Positions 13,584 through 13,601 of a stretch of DNA of 13,601 bases are shown here, in pieces. Each line of letters begins with the position of its first letter. Positions within the stretch are counted from its first letter, which is position 1. The stretch covers positions 1-13,601 of the forward strand of contig CAYSFO010000039.1 in NCBI GenBank assembly GCA_964430695.1. Direction: 5' to 3'. The position numbers and the translations under genes are program-made. This stretch comes from MGBC108787 sp964430695 (GTDB lineage: Bacteria; Bacillota_I; Bacilli_A; RF39; UBA660). Under the pieces are notes generated by a model. The model searched no databases, had not been told where the DNA came from, and saw only the letters and a program-made list of their open reading frames with translations.

Positions 13584-13601
13584 TAAATTGTAAGTGTTAC
13601 C

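Overview
The window is AT-rich, Gram-positive-type DNA, probably from an uncultured gut-type Bacillota (a Bacilli/Erysipelotrichia-like or Clostridia-like lineage). The grounds are strong AGGAGG-type ribosome sites, sigma-A style promoters, rho-independent terminators, a T-box leader, a seryl-tRNA synthetase of the form common in Clostridia, and secreted proteins built from cohesin-like and cadherin-like beta-sandwich domains. TGA is used as a normal stop and Trp is TGG, so the standard bacterial code applies. Almost everything lies on the minus strand; the one clear plus-strand gene is a small Xre-type regulator near the right edge.

Region 1 to 4869 is mainly translation. It holds a partial unknown gene with a TTG start, serS with its own promoter, two small overlapping unknown genes (possibly one frameshifted gene) with their own promoter and terminator, thrS, and an unknown 149-residue gene upstream of thrS. 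The thrS reading frame is broken by one in-frame TGA that splits the catalytic domain, although the frame beyond it is fully conserved. The 149-residue gene and thrS are governed by a threonine T-box leader (4888-5086) with an ACU specifier codon.

Region 5128 to 8097 is the most unusual part. Three tandem paralogous genes of about 320 codons lie in one operon behind a strong promoter. Each protein appears to hold two copies of a fold resembling the DNA-binding C-terminal domain of Spo0A, with no receiver domain. I know of no named family with this architecture. The copies look mosaic, as if recombining with each other. The operon has no terminator of its own and runs into the thrS T-box leader.

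Region 8192 to 11862 is a two-gene operon for membrane-anchored surface proteins. The genes overlap by ATGA. Each protein has a signal peptide, a cohesin-like domain with a Cys pair, one or five cadherin-like domains, and a C-terminal membrane segment. A TGTCGAA motif, identical to the Spo0A box core, lies just upstream of its -35 element. This gives a speculative link to the Spo0A-like triplet.

Region 11894 to 13601 is a divergent pair: a membrane-anchored extracellular protein of 414 residues (minus strand) and a 64-residue Xre regulator (plus strand). Between them are four copies of an 18-bp palindrome, TATGACA-N4-TGTCATA, placed at the -35 and start regions of both promoters. It looks like a compact autoregulated switch.
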